Assembly (NCBI GenBank): GCA_027076405.1
Contig: JALTJN010000196.1
Coordinates: forward strand, 122,254-186,253
Length of the DNA: 64,000 nucleotides
Reading direction: 5' to 3'
DNA from: Chromatiales bacterium
GTDB taxonomy: Bacteria > Pseudomonadota > Gammaproteobacteria > UBA6429
The notes under the pieces are model-generated. The model was not told where the DNA came from. It worked only from the letters and a program-made list of their open reading frames with translations, and ran no database searches. The position numbers were made by a program, and so were the translations under genes. Below, one piece after another: positions 51,582 through 60,240 of the stretch. The first letter of the stretch is position 1. Every line of letters starts with the position of its first letter.

Positions 51582-52116
51582 AAAAATATTGGTTATTTTA
51601 TTATTACTGTCACAGCCACTTGCGCTACAAGCAGGCCTTATTGGGTGGGGAATAAAACACAGCATTGAAATTGCGGTGGCAAAGTCTTTGAATAACGAGG
51701 CTGGTGCTTTAACAGGCAAACTTAAAGAAAAAGTAATGGGGTATGCGAAAAACCCAAAATTACGCGCAACTGCCGCATCAAAGATAAGAAAAGTAGTCGG
51801 TAAAAAACCCTATCTTAAGAAGAAAGGGGCGCATTTATTGTTTGTTCTGCAAGGGCGCTTTGCTACTTTTCCAAATGGTCATATTAAAAACAGTTATCCA
51901 TCAAACAAGGTTGAGCTAGGTATCACGACGGTTGAGCAGTACAAACAAGAAGCGTTGTCACTGGCACGCAGCAGCAACAAAAAACCGATGATGTTTACCA
52001 TGGCCGATAACGGTAACGCGATAAAACTCGATCCGAGCACAAACCATTTCGTTGAGTTAGATAAACAAGGGAGCATTGTTCGATTAGGGAAATACAACAT
52101 AGCCACGAACAAATAA
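51568..52116 (+). CDS. secreted protein with toxin-like C-terminus (182 aa)
   Basis: GTG 51568 with AAGGAGG upstream gives a clean signal peptide (LVILLLLSQPLALQAG). A basic helical part follows (about 25-85), then a compact C-terminal domain FPNGHIKNSYPS...TTVEQYKQEALSLA...IKLDPSTNHFVELDKQGSI. That His/Thr-Tyr/Asp pattern is reminiscent of BECR-fold RNase toxins. The overall layout parallels the colicin D-like protein at 62634. No adjacent immunity gene is obvious. Confidence 0.55.
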   Translation: MIYVKKILVILLLLSQPLALQAGLIGWGIKHSIEIAVAKSLNNEAGALTGKLKEKVMGYAKNPKLRATAASKIRKVVGKKPYLKKKGAHLLFVLQGRFATFPNGHIKNSYPSNKVELGITTVEQYKQEALSLARSSNKKPMMFTMADNGNAIKLDPSTNHFVELDKQGSIVRLGKYNIATNK

Positions 52117-52130
52117 CCAGGGAGTCATTT

Positions 52131-52622
52131 ATGTATCAAAATTATTTAAAAATTTGCTTTATTCTCGTTATTTTTGCAATCACAGGGAATGCCAGTGCAG
52201 ATGAGTTTAACGCAAAAGTCATAAAAGTAATGGATGGCGATACTGTTCGCGTAATCACTGAGACAGGTAAGGCAATTAAAATTCGGCTATCAAGTATTGA
52301 TGCGCCAGAGAAGAGAATGGTCTTTGGCCAGAAAAGCAGGCGGATACTGTCAAACCTTATAAATCAAAAGAACGTAAAAGTAGTCACGGGGAAAAATAGA
52401 AAAGATCAATATAATAGAGTTGTAGCAACTCTCTATATTGATGGTAAAAATGTTAATCATTATATGGTACAAAAAGGCGCGGCCTGGGTTTGGGAAAAGT
52501 ATAATCGTGATCGAAAGCTGTCAGCTATCCAGCGATATGCACGACGCCATAAAATCGGATTATGGTCAAAGCCCAACCCTAAAAAGCCATGGCAATGGCG
52601 GTGGGAACAAAAGAACCAATAG
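52131..52622 (+). CDS. secreted thermonuclease (SNase family)
   Basis: 163 aa. Signal peptide (cleavage near ASA), then an SNase domain: VMDGDTVRV, IRLSSIDAPEKRM, GQKSRRIL, and RVVATLYIDGKNVNHYMVQKGAAWVW. The catalytic Arg/Asp/Glu set looks intact (D in DGDT, R in IRL, E in DAPE, R in NRVV). Such nucleases are common on conjugative plasmids. Ribosome site GGGAG. Confidence 0.85.
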   Translation: MYQNYLKICFILVIFAITGNASADEFNAKVIKVMDGDTVRVITETGKAIKIRLSSIDAPEKRMVFGQKSRRILSNLINQKNVKVVTGKNRKDQYNRVVATLYIDGKNVNHYMVQKGAAWVWEKYNRDRKLSAIQRYARRHKIGLWSKPNPKKPWQWRWEQKNQ

Positions 52623-53074
52623 TGGCAAAGAGAAAAAACGGATCAATCAGTGCAACCGCGTTAGCATCGTTTGTAACGTGCCAAAAACAAACCCTGCTGC
52701 GACAGCAACATGGTGAACTGGATACCTTAGAGACAGCAAAAGCAAAGCGGCGAGGCAATCAAGGGCATAACCAGTATCACAATAGGGTTATCCAACACTA
52801 CGCCGGCAAATCAAACAAACATTATCGTCGTCGTGCCTGTTACATTAGTAGCGCAGTATTTGGAATAGATTCTCCTGAGACGAATGTATTGCGACAATGG
52901 CGCGATTCCGTGCTGCTTAACAGTATACTAGGCCGCTTAATGGTTAATGTTTATTATCGGGTTACACCCGTCCTATTAAAGTATGCAGGCAAAAACAGGT
53001 TTTTTATATTCATAACAGCATGGTGTTTGCGAATAATTATTAAGACCATCAAAAAAAGAAGTCTCTTTGAATGA
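52622..53074 (+). CDS. CFI-box protein with Cas4-like N-terminal half
   Basis: 150 aa from a GTG overlapping the nuclease stop (TAGTG); an ATG at 52589 is an alternative. N-terminus ISATALASFVTCQKQTLL plus RRGNQGHNQYHNR matches the start of Cas4/RecB-type nucleases: first Fe-S Cys (C20) and the G-x-x-x-H motif. The C-terminus is a CFI-box domain (CYISSAVFGIDSPETNVLRQ...), and ends in a hydrophobic stretch. The rest of the nuclease is in the next gene. Confidence 0.6.
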   Translation: MAKRKNGSISATALASFVTCQKQTLLRQQHGELDTLETAKAKRRGNQGHNQYHNRVIQHYAGKSNKHYRRRACYISSAVFGIDSPETNVLRQWRDSVLLNSILGRLMVNVYYRVTPVLLKYAGKNRFFIFITAWCLRIIIKTIKKRSLFE

Positions 53075-53640
53075 AGCTAATAGAGCCCGTAATATTGTTA
53101 CTAAACGAAGGCTATTATTGGTTATTTTTCGCTACTGGCGCCTTGTTGCTGGTGATCTTCCTGATCAGAAAGATCAAGCACCGCAGATGGATTAACAAAG
53201 AGAATCTGCCACGCGAAATATGGAGCGCATCGCTATGGGGATCGGAAAAATCAATCCATTGTACGCGCCCCATAAAGCTTCATGGTAAGGTTGATCAGGT
53301 TTACCAAAAAAAAGACGGTACGCTTATTGTAACAGATGCTAAATTCAGGGCGATTGATCGCATCTATAAATCAGACATTGTTCAGCTTTCTGTTTATCGT
53401 GTTATTTTAAGGAACTCTGGATTTATGGCACGGCTATTTCCCAGAAAAGTGGCGAAATATGGCTATATACGATTACAGGTAAGTAATAAAATTAGCTACA
53501 AACGGGTAAAGTTATTAACAGAGAAAGACATTGTATTACTTGCTGATAGCTACTATCGCGTTACAAATGGGATCGTCGCGCCAACCAGATCAACGGTTAA
53601 ATCTTTGTGCAGAAAATGTCCTTATCATGAAAACTGCTAA
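53071..53640 (+). CDS. membrane-anchored PD-(D/E)XK nuclease, Cas4-like C-terminal half
   Basis: 189 aa. Membrane helix (about 15-33), then HGKVDQVYQKKDGTLIVTDAKFR (GxxD and D-A-K active-site strands), QLSVYRVIL (the Q-x3-Y motif) and a C-terminal CRKCPYHENC, the three-Cys part of a Cas4 iron-sulfur site. The first Cys and the His motif are missing here but present in the upstream product, whose stop overlaps this start (ATGA). Together they would make one complete Cas4-like nuclease. Confidence 0.7.
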   Translation: MKLIEPVILLLNEGYYWLFFATGALLLVIFLIRKIKHRRWINKENLPREIWSASLWGSEKSIHCTRPIKLHGKVDQVYQKKDGTLIVTDAKFRAIDRIYKSDIVQLSVYRVILRNSGFMARLFPRKVAKYGYIRLQVSNKISYKRVKLLTEKDIVLLADSYYRVTNGIVAPTRSTVKSLCRKCPYHENC

Positions 53641-54863
53641 TTAAAAGCACAATAATTTTGCTGTGCACTCATTTTTATAGCAGAAATATCTTTACCAACG
53701 ACCTCTCTATGTGGCCGTCCAATGACATAGCCTTGAGCGTATTCTATACCGGAGCTATATAAGGAGGCTAGGTAATCAGCGCGTTCGACACCGTAAGCAA
53801 TGACGGTAATATCGTGTTTTTTAGCATGTTCAACAATATTGACTACATCGCTAAGCGTATTGGTGTTGAGTTTATTAATTAGAGAATGGCTTAATTTAAT
53901 GTAATCAATAGGCATTTCACATAATTTATCAATTGTGTCTTGATTGTTTTTTATATGCTCAATTGAAAAAAGAACACCGGTTCCCTCCATGTTTTTCTGG
54001 AAGACCTGCAGTTCTTCAAAATGATGTGTGAATGTTTCATAACTCACTTCAAGTGTAATTGTACCGGGAGGTAACTCTGCACGCATGAACACTTTCAACA
54101 GATGATCTTTAAATTTCTCTGATACAAGTGATGTTGCAGAAATATTAATAAATAATCTGATTTTCTTATCCCGTTTAGTATGAAAACGAATTGTTTTAAC
54201 GGCTCGATTAACAACCAATGCATCAAAGTGTGGCATTTTCCCAATCATTTCTGCTACGGGTAGAAAGTGCTCTGGGTAAATAAGAGCGCCTTCGGCATTC
54301 ACTAAACGAGAGAAAATTTCATATATAAATGGGTGTTCAATATCAGATACAGACGCGATGGGTTGAAGTTCTATATGAAACCGACCATGCTCAATGGCGG
54401 CTGTAACCGCTTCAATAATGTTATCTTCATTACTATCAGGACAACAATTAACCTCGTTGTTTTGTTTGTTTTCAGAAGCTTTTGGTGATGAGGGTAGCGT
54501 CTGGGACAGATATGGCAGAGTTTTTAATTCTCTGCTTAATACAAATTCAATATTGGCGCCGTCATTTAATTGAATTATATCTCTGGCATTATTCCGTAAG
54601 GCAAACTGATACGTGTGGCTGATATAAGGCTTATAAGTATAAAATATGACAGCGATCTCCTTATCGCTCAACCTTCTTTTCTTATCCAGATAAATAAGTG
54701 GATGAGTTGGGCTATCTATCGGCAACAACACCATATCGGGCATATGACCATCGGTTGCATTAGACGATAACTTGTTTGAAACCACTTCAATATCGCAGTG
54801 CGGTAAAAACGGCGATAATATTGCTGCAACAGTATTACTACCAATAATTGTAACGTTATGCAT
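53637..54863 (-). CDS. EAL-domain protein, probably inactive
   Basis: 408 aa. N-terminal receiver-like region (1-120) without a phosphorylation site I can identify, then an EAL domain: YEIFSRL, FINISATSL, LEVSYE, DYIKLSHSL and QGYVIGRP. Catalytic positions are partly lost: the DDFG loop is SIEHIK and AEGVE is AYGVE. It probably binds c-di-GMP or a partner rather than hydrolysing it. GGTGGGG site before ATG 54863. Confidence 0.8.
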   Translation of the reverse strand: MHNVTIIGSNTVAAILSPFLPHCDIEVVSNKLSSNATDGHMPDMVLLPIDSPTHPLIYLDKKRRLSDKEIAVIFYTYKPYISHTYQFALRNNARDIIQLNDGANIEFVLSRELKTLPYLSQTLPSSPKASENKQNNEVNCCPDSNEDNIIEAVTAAIEHGRFHIELQPIASVSDIEHPFIYEIFSRLVNAEGALIYPEHFLPVAEMIGKMPHFDALVVNRAVKTIRFHTKRDKKIRLFINISATSLVSEKFKDHLLKVFMRAELPPGTITLEVSYETFTHHFEELQVFQKNMEGTGVLFSIEHIKNNQDTIDKLCEMPIDYIKLSHSLINKLNTNTLSDVVNIVEHAKKHDITVIAYGVERADYLASLYSSGIEYAQGYVIGRPHREVVGKDISAIKMSAQQNYCAFN

Positions 54864-55037
54864 TGCATCCCCACCATATTTGCAAGTTATCTACATTGAT
54901 AATATAACACTAGATGCTATTATAAAACACATATAATCCTTATTGATGCACTATAGGTAACAATAAGAGTAGCACTACAAATAAAAAATATTATAACTAA
55001 TTGACTAATATATAATTATATAACGCCAACAAAAACC

Positions 55038-55394
55038 ATGATTAATTCAGATACAGCCAACGCATGCTTTGTCTCAGCTATCTATTTAGTATTAGTTGCA
55101 ACGTCTGTCCACTTTAACTATTTATCCTGGTTAATACTGCCCATCATAATTGTTTCAAGCACATATTCATTTCTCTTGCATGGGATGGACAAAAAAGCGG
55201 CGGCATCCGAACAATGGCGCGTACCCGAATCAAAGTTTTATTTGTTTGCATTGATCGGCGGCTGGCCAGGTAGCCTTATAGGCCAGCATGTCTTTAGAAA
55301 CAAAACGCAAAAAAAGAAATACCAAAACAACTTTATGTTTTTTATTTTTATAAATGTGATAGCAGTGATTTGGGTGATTTATCCAACATCATAA
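55038..55394 (+). CDS. DUF1294 membrane protein (118 aa)
   Basis: Typical DUF1294 core: YSFLLHGMDKKAAASEQWRVPESKFYLFALIGGWPGSLIGQHVFRNKT split around its conserved DKxxA and GGxxG motifs, with three to four membrane helices. Function of the family is unknown; often found near mobile elements. Confidence 0.8.
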   Translation: MINSDTANACFVSAIYLVLVATSVHFNYLSWLILPIIIVSSTYSFLLHGMDKKAAASEQWRVPESKFYLFALIGGWPGSLIGQHVFRNKTQKKKYQNNFMFFIFINVIAVIWVIYPTS

Positions 55395-55412
55395 AACAGC
55401 AAATAGGGAGCA

Positions 55413-55715
55413 ATGATGAAAAGAATGTTACTCTCAAACAACAGCATCATCCTTCTAAATCGATTAGAAAGAGCTGTTAGCATAGAATACGGATTTAGAT
55501 ACAACCTGCTCGATGAGAAATCATTATTAGACATGCTCACTGCGGCAATGATAATACCTGCAAAGAAAGTTGTAAGAGCGCGATATCTATTTATAGAAAG
55601 TTTGGATTATCAACAAAGAGAAATAATGCGCTCATACGGTTTAACAGCGAAAGGTATTGATTTGGATGAAATAGATAAAAAACTAAACCCAGAAACCAAT
55701 AGAAAAAGCGCCTAA
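55413..55715 (+). CDS. hypothetical protein (100 aa)
   Basis: Helical, basic protein, 18 bases after the DUF1294 gene and followed by a terminator. GGGAG ribosome site. No recognised domain. Confidence 0.65.
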   Translation: MMKRMLLSNNSIILLNRLERAVSIEYGFRYNLLDEKSLLDMLTAAMIIPAKKVVRARYLFIESLDYQQREIMRSYGLTAKGIDLDEIDKKLNPETNRKSA

Positions 55716-55730
55716 ATATAGGCGCTTTTA
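55703..55730. terminator. bidirectional terminator
   Basis: AAAAAGCGCC / GGCGCTTTT stem between the convergent genes ending at 55715 and 55755. Confidence 0.85.
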
Positions 55731-55754
55731 AGTTATTGAAAAGAAATTTAATTG

Positions 55755-56345
55755 CTAACCGGTTACAAAATAACCAGCAAAAATCTTCTCTTGCTCCTCT
55801 TTTTTTCTAGCCTTACTAAACCCAAAGAAAGCCAGCAGCGCGCTACCGAACAACCATGCAGCAGCGGGCACAGGAACAGTGCTAATCAATGGAAACTCGT
55901 TAACAAATAGTTGACCATCAAATTCACCCGTAATGTTATTTCTTGTTAGCGCACGAAATCCAAGCCCATAAACACCTTCTTGAATAATGGCTGTTGGATT
56001 CATAGGATTAAAGTTCTCATCGACAAAAAAATCTAATGAGCTGACGACGCCATCCAAAAAACGCAAAGCGGGGTAAGCGGGGTAATCAACATCGTTTAAC
56101 TCGGTAAAGGTCTGTCCAAACGCATTAAGATTGATAGTCAATCCTTGCATTGGAGTGATATCTTGTACTGGTACTTGAAAAATCAAGGCATCATCATAAG
56201 TGAACGAGCCCGTCGCAACGGCGCCAACAAAAGCACCATTATTTACAGTTAAGTTAAGCTGTTCAGTTACAGGGACTGCGTTAACATAACTGCTTAAAAA
56301 AAACATAATAGAAGCAATTATTAATCTAAAGCGGCGTATATCCAT
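55755..56345 (-). CDS. PEP-CTERM sorting-domain protein
   Basis: 196 aa. Signal peptide, beta-rich secreted body, and a C-terminal sorting tail VPVPAAAWLFGSALLAFFGF followed by SKARKK. Exosortase would cleave after the motif, so the host must encode one. Unusually, 12 extra residues (EEQEKIFAGYFV...) follow the basic cluster. AAGGAA site before the ATG. Confidence 0.85.
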   Translation of the reverse strand: MDIRRFRLIIASIMFFLSSYVNAVPVTEQLNLTVNNGAFVGAVATGSFTYDDALIFQVPVQDITPMQGLTINLNAFGQTFTELNDVDYPAYPALRFLDGVVSSLDFFVDENFNPMNPTAIIQEGVYGLGFRALTRNNITGEFDGQLFVNEFPLISTVPVPAAAWLFGSALLAFFGFSKARKKEEQEKIFAGYFVTG

Positions 56346-56540
56346 ATCTAATTCCTTTTATAAAACACAATAATTATAGTTATATGTAATGATATAATAA
56401 ATGAAATCATTCTAATGTCAATCTCTCTCCTTAATAATATATAACCCACTGATTATAAGACAGTTTATAATTTATTGCATTGTTGTCAGATAATCTTATA
56501 CTATCATCTAATGTTATTTTAACTTTAAAATCATAAGAAA

Positions 56541-57041
56541 ATGCGCCTATTAACAAAAATACTGATTTTGACCCTCGCGTTGCTAAACACTGCTTATTTG
56601 TATTCGGCAGAAACCGTCTCCTCGCTAAAAAAATTAGAGTTTATCACTGGCTATTTGGCATCACGCGGGGTTGCTAAAATAGCAGGGGCTTTTGAAGCGC
56701 ATGCAGGGCAAGTAATAACGTGTAAAATAAAAAAAGCTGCCTCACCATTAATATTCCAAGCGCGAGTACTAAAAAACGGAAATGCGCAAATAAGAGGGCG
56801 ATTTGATAATGGTAATTGGACATCCTGGCAGACGGCATTAAGCACACAAGTATGGTCCATAGCACACAATAAGAATAAACTCGTTACAAACAGCTGCAAG
56901 AACTACAGAACCTGCAAAATGGGTGTTATTGCCGTTGGTTATAAAGGGCTCGCAGCACAAATGAGATTAGATAACGGAACCCATACTTGTTCATCAAGCT
57001 GGAAACTAACCGCCAATTACTCGACATCCTCACTGCCATAA
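56541..57041 (+). CDS. secreted Cys-containing protein (166 aa)
   Basis: Signal peptide (cleavage near YSA), then VITCKIKKAASP, GNAQIRGRFDNGNW and a C-terminal THTCSSSWKL. Cys spacing and the central G-x-x-x-R pattern recall the three secreted paralogues at 16820-18146, but the similarity is weak. Convergent with the recombinase. Confidence 0.6.
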   Translation: MRLLTKILILTLALLNTAYLYSAETVSSLKKLEFITGYLASRGVAKIAGAFEAHAGQVITCKIKKAASPLIFQARVLKNGNAQIRGRFDNGNWTSWQTALSTQVWSIAHNKNKLVTNSCKNYRTCKMGVIAVGYKGLAAQMRLDNGTHTCSSSWKLTANYSTSSLP

Positions 57042-58322
57042 CTAACGCCTAATCCTCTTGCGCTTACCCGACTCATGACGTTCTTTGCTGTCGCTATCAA
57101 TGTAAATATCAGTGGTTGCCATGCTCGCATGGCCAGCCTCGTCTCTTACATGCTCACGTGGTCTTAATTTAACATCTTCTGATATTCCTGTGTGTCGGAG
57201 CCAGTGCACGGTTGCCTTTTTTAGTTCCTCCGCATCAGATTTAAGATTATCTTCTTCCATTCTTATATATGCGGCATCAAAAACACGCTTAACAATCGCT
57301 CTTACCTGTCGTGTACTGGTGATATGCCCACTGCCCAGGTGTTTACTAATAAGTGGTGTCTTTTCATTTAGCTCTGGCAGGGGAGACAGCCCTAAATAAG
57401 AGCGATATCGTTTTAATGCATCCAGCATTTCATCACAAACCGTTACTTTTCGTAATTTATCGCCCTTACCTGTAACTTTTAGCCACCAATTACCATGATG
57501 ATCTTTATAAAAATCACCCATCGTTGGTGTAGATCGTTCATCTTTAACCAGCTCTGAAACGCGCAAGTACATAGACAGCAGGCAATTAATAATAAACAGA
57601 GTTCGCTCATGGCATTCTGGCTCTTTATCCGCCATTGTTTCGGCTTGCTTGATAACATAACGCCATTGCAGATTAGTGATACGCTTTACGTTTCGCTGAG
57701 ACTGTACTTTTTGTATAAATTTACTCTTTTGACGTATGGCTTTTACTGGATTTGATGGTATTTGTTGTTCCTCTACAAGAAATTCAAAAAAAGAACCTAT
57801 TGTAGTAAACAATCCCTTCAACGCTGATTGTGAAAAAACAAATACTGGCTTGTCGTCTTCATTTTTGTGTTTTTTAGCGCTTATTTTCTTGGTTTCGGCT
57901 TTATTGCTAATGACAACATAAGGGCGCCATTCGGGGTTAATTATCTTTATCCCATCTTTAATTTTAAATCGAGCGACATTTTTATACCCAATCCATTTTA
58001 CTGGTGGTTTAATATTAAATTCTACAAAGGCTTCAATATCTTCCCGGCGCAAAGTCAAAAGGCTGCGCTGCTCAATATGCCATGCCCATTGCAGTAAACG
58101 CTCTAAGTCGCGTCGATAGGCATTAAATGTGGCGCTACTTTTCCTGTATGTATAAAGAAACCGTAATACATAAATAAATTCATTGTACTCGACGGCTGTA
58201 ATATCAGTCTGAGGTATAGTGCTGATGGTTTTGTAAGAATAATTAAGATCATAAGGGTTTCCAATCTCAGAAAGATTATCAATGATTGGCTCGGGCGCAT
58301 GATTACGAGGATTGTATGCCAT
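57042..58322 (-). CDS. tyrosine recombinase (426 aa)
   Basis: Catalytic residues of the family are visible: first Arg in RVSELVKDE, the Lys turn in KVTGKGDKLRKV, HWLRHT (HxxR) near residue 375 and GHASMATTDIYID with the Tyr nucleophile. An N-terminal SAM-like binding domain precedes. Longer than XerC/D. It could resolve multimers or integrate a segment. It borders the accessory region 57-61 kb that also holds a second recombinase. Confidence 0.9.
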   Translation of the reverse strand: MAYNPRNHAPEPIIDNLSEIGNPYDLNYSYKTISTIPQTDITAVEYNEFIYVLRFLYTYRKSSATFNAYRRDLERLLQWAWHIEQRSLLTLRREDIEAFVEFNIKPPVKWIGYKNVARFKIKDGIKIINPEWRPYVVISNKAETKKISAKKHKNEDDKPVFVFSQSALKGLFTTIGSFFEFLVEEQQIPSNPVKAIRQKSKFIQKVQSQRNVKRITNLQWRYVIKQAETMADKEPECHERTLFIINCLLSMYLRVSELVKDERSTPTMGDFYKDHHGNWWLKVTGKGDKLRKVTVCDEMLDALKRYRSYLGLSPLPELNEKTPLISKHLGSGHITSTRQVRAIVKRVFDAAYIRMEEDNLKSDAEELKKATVHWLRHTGISEDVKLRPREHVRDEAGHASMATTDIYIDSDSKERHESGKRKRIRR

Positions 58323-58380
58323 ATTAATTAGGTTTTAATTACATTAATGCAAATATTAAAGTAATATAGAGAATATATCA

Positions 58381-58409
58381 ATATTCCGATATTGCAGAAT
58401 ATCGGATAT
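58381..58409. promoter_or_regulatory. inverted repeat between divergent genes
   Basis: CCGATATT-GCAG-AATATCGG (58386-58405) with further near-symmetry outside. It lies between the recombinase start (58322) and the gene starting at 58465; operator or recombination site. Confidence 0.4.
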
Positions 58410-58464
58410 TGTAGAGGTTATTGCTGGCTGGCGACACAACACATTTGTAAACAGGAAACACAAA

Positions 58465-59052
58465 ATGCTTAATACTAAAAGAAACGCTACCCCGGTAACA
58501 TTGTATGAGGACGCACCTACTGTAGCTGAGTTGTATCGTAGTGGTGAATTTCCTAATGCTGAACAAGCGCTTGGTGCTTTTCGATTAGCGTATCTGCAAT
58601 CAATAGATAGCGATTGTGGCCCGGCAGCATGGATGGGGTTGAATGCAACAGAGTTCGATACATGGATGAGAGACGATGTGCTGCCACCTATGACAAGTAA
58701 ACCACAGAGCCCTCAGCAACCGAATAGCTACGTTTATTTATTGATGGCCAGTAACAAGCCGGTATTTAAAATAGGCAAGGCGAATGATGTAAAAAAGAGG
58801 ATACGCACCCTACCCAAAGAAGTTATTTTCAATAAAGGTAAATCAATTGTATTAAAATGCAAAAGCAGTGAAGTGTATAAAATTGAGAGTATGCTGCACT
58901 TCTTTTTTAGAGCATATAAACAGCCAGCGTTTACTGGTTCAGGTGAGAATGAATGGTTTAATGTAGATTGTTTTGATGAAGTGTTAAGATTTGTAAAAAA
59001 CAATAAGGAAAGATTAGGTGTAAGTGAGATAAAACCTATAGAAAAACAGTGA
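58465..59052 (+). CDS. GIY-YIG/T5orf172-like protein (195 aa)
   Basis: The C-terminal half (about 90-180) reads SYVYLLMASNKPVFKIGKAND...KKRIRTLP, KIESMLHFFF and GENEWFNVDCFDEVL. This matches the T5orf172/MUG113 group related to GIY-YIG nucleases. The N-terminal 75 residues are a separate helical part. AGGAAA site before the ATG. Confidence 0.75.
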   Translation: MLNTKRNATPVTLYEDAPTVAELYRSGEFPNAEQALGAFRLAYLQSIDSDCGPAAWMGLNATEFDTWMRDDVLPPMTSKPQSPQQPNSYVYLLMASNKPVFKIGKANDVKKRIRTLPKEVIFNKGKSIVLKCKSSEVYKIESMLHFFFRAYKQPAFTGSGENEWFNVDCFDEVLRFVKNNKERLGVSEIKPIEKQ

Positions 59053-59060
59053 TGTTTTAC

Positions 59061-59090
59061 GTGCAGGATTAATCGCTGCCTGTAAAGTAG
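59061..59090 (+). promoter_or_regulatory. GTGCGGGA-type promoter element, copy 17
   Basis: GTGCAGGA, 12 bases, TGTAAAGTAG on the plus strand (-10 TAAAGT), 28 bases above the ATG at 59118; the only copy outside the first 20 kb. Confidence 0.6.
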
Positions 59091-59117
59091 TTACACACTA
59101 AATACAGGTATAAAATT

Positions 59118-59525
59118 ATGAGTACAGCACAAGCATCCCTCCCCTTCTCTGAACCGTTAATCCTTGATGTTCATGTTAACCTTAATACAGGTGGTTTATC
59201 CTCAAAGATAACCTCTGGCAAACAGTATGGGCGGCTCTATGCACACTCACAAACAGCACTGATCCGTAATGCAAAGTTCCGCGTACAAGAAGGTGGATGG
59301 AAGCGCGCAGTAAAACAGAAATGTCGTAACGTACATGCGATGGTGAGAGGCGAGACAACACTGGATATCGATGTCAGTAGCTTTAATATGAGTGATATGA
59401 TCAGAATTAGATATAACCCGTTTATCCACGGTTATTTTTTTCGTGCGGATAATGAAGATAAAGTCAGACAAGCTGACATGGTTATCCTGGATAATCATGC
59501 CATGTATGCTTTAAACCCCAAATAA
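59118..59525 (+). CDS. hypothetical protein (135 aa)
   Basis: Soluble, slightly basic protein with no recognised domain. Its promoter belongs to the GTGCGGGA set, so it is probably co-regulated with the genes at 1-20 kb. Start at ATG 59118. Confidence 0.7.
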   Translation: MSTAQASLPFSEPLILDVHVNLNTGGLSSKITSGKQYGRLYAHSQTALIRNAKFRVQEGGWKRAVKQKCRNVHAMVRGETTLDIDVSSFNMSDMIRIRYNPFIHGYFFRADNEDKVRQADMVILDNHAMYALNPK

Positions 59526-59563
59526 CTCGTATTATTAACAATATAACAACAACAAAAAACACG

Positions 59564-60240
59564 GGTATCGATGCTGCAATTAAAGACTTTTTTGATGATA
59601 CTAAAATAAATCAGCTTAAGTGGATTGCCCTGATTTTAATGACGTTAGATCATGTGAATAAGTTTGTGTTTTCTGGAGATATGCAAGTTATACCGGAAAT
59701 CAGTCGTACAGCTTTTCCTCTTTTCTCAATTATTCTCGCTTACAATCTTGCAAGACCAACAACAAATAAATCTGTTTTTCATCGGGTGTTTTTGAGGTTA
59801 TTTGTATGCGCTGTTGTTTCAACCCCTCTTTTTTGTCTGTAGCAACGCTGCAAGGCGGTTGGTGGCCGCTTAACATATTATACAGCTTGCTTGCCCTTTC
59901 CGTTTGCATTTATTTTCTAAATAAAAACACACCTTTTTTTATAGTTAGTTTTATTTTGTTATTTATTGCTTCAGGTTCTGTTGTTGATTATTGGTGGCCA
60001 GGATTAACGGTTGGCATCACGGCATACTATTTATTCAGTAGACCCAGTATTTATACTGTTGCGATGTTTTCTATATCGATAAGTTATGGGTTAGCCCTTT
60101 CTAATGGAAATTATTGGGGTGTATTTGCAATTATCTTAATAGCACTTTCATCAAAAGTTTATATTAAATTACCCCGTTGGAAGTTGTTTTTTTATGCTTA
60201 TTACCCCATTTATTTATCGGTCTTCGTTCCTTTTGTTTAA
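59564..60240 (+). pseudogene. traX: traX-like pilin acetylase gene, frameshifted
   Basis: The first frame has INQLKWIALILMTLDHVNKFVFSG broken here at LMTLDH, then SRTAFPLFSIILAYNLARP, the TraX signature. It stops at 59842. The second frame continues the family with GGWWPLNILYSLLAL...YYPIYLS up to 60240. The switch falls near a run of six T (59828-59833). No ATG starts the first frame before LMTLDH. Probably inactive; recoding or a read error is possible. Confidence 0.7.

Noticed and set aside
57360..57410. Further GGAGAC tra-type element near 57388
   Set aside because: Inside the recombinase gene on the wrong strand and without the CGTTT block at the right spacing.
59080..59105. Ter-like GTGTAACTA on the minus strand
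   Set aside because: Only 8 of the 10 core Ter bases match and it coincides with promoter copy 17; other TTGTAA matches lie inside genes.
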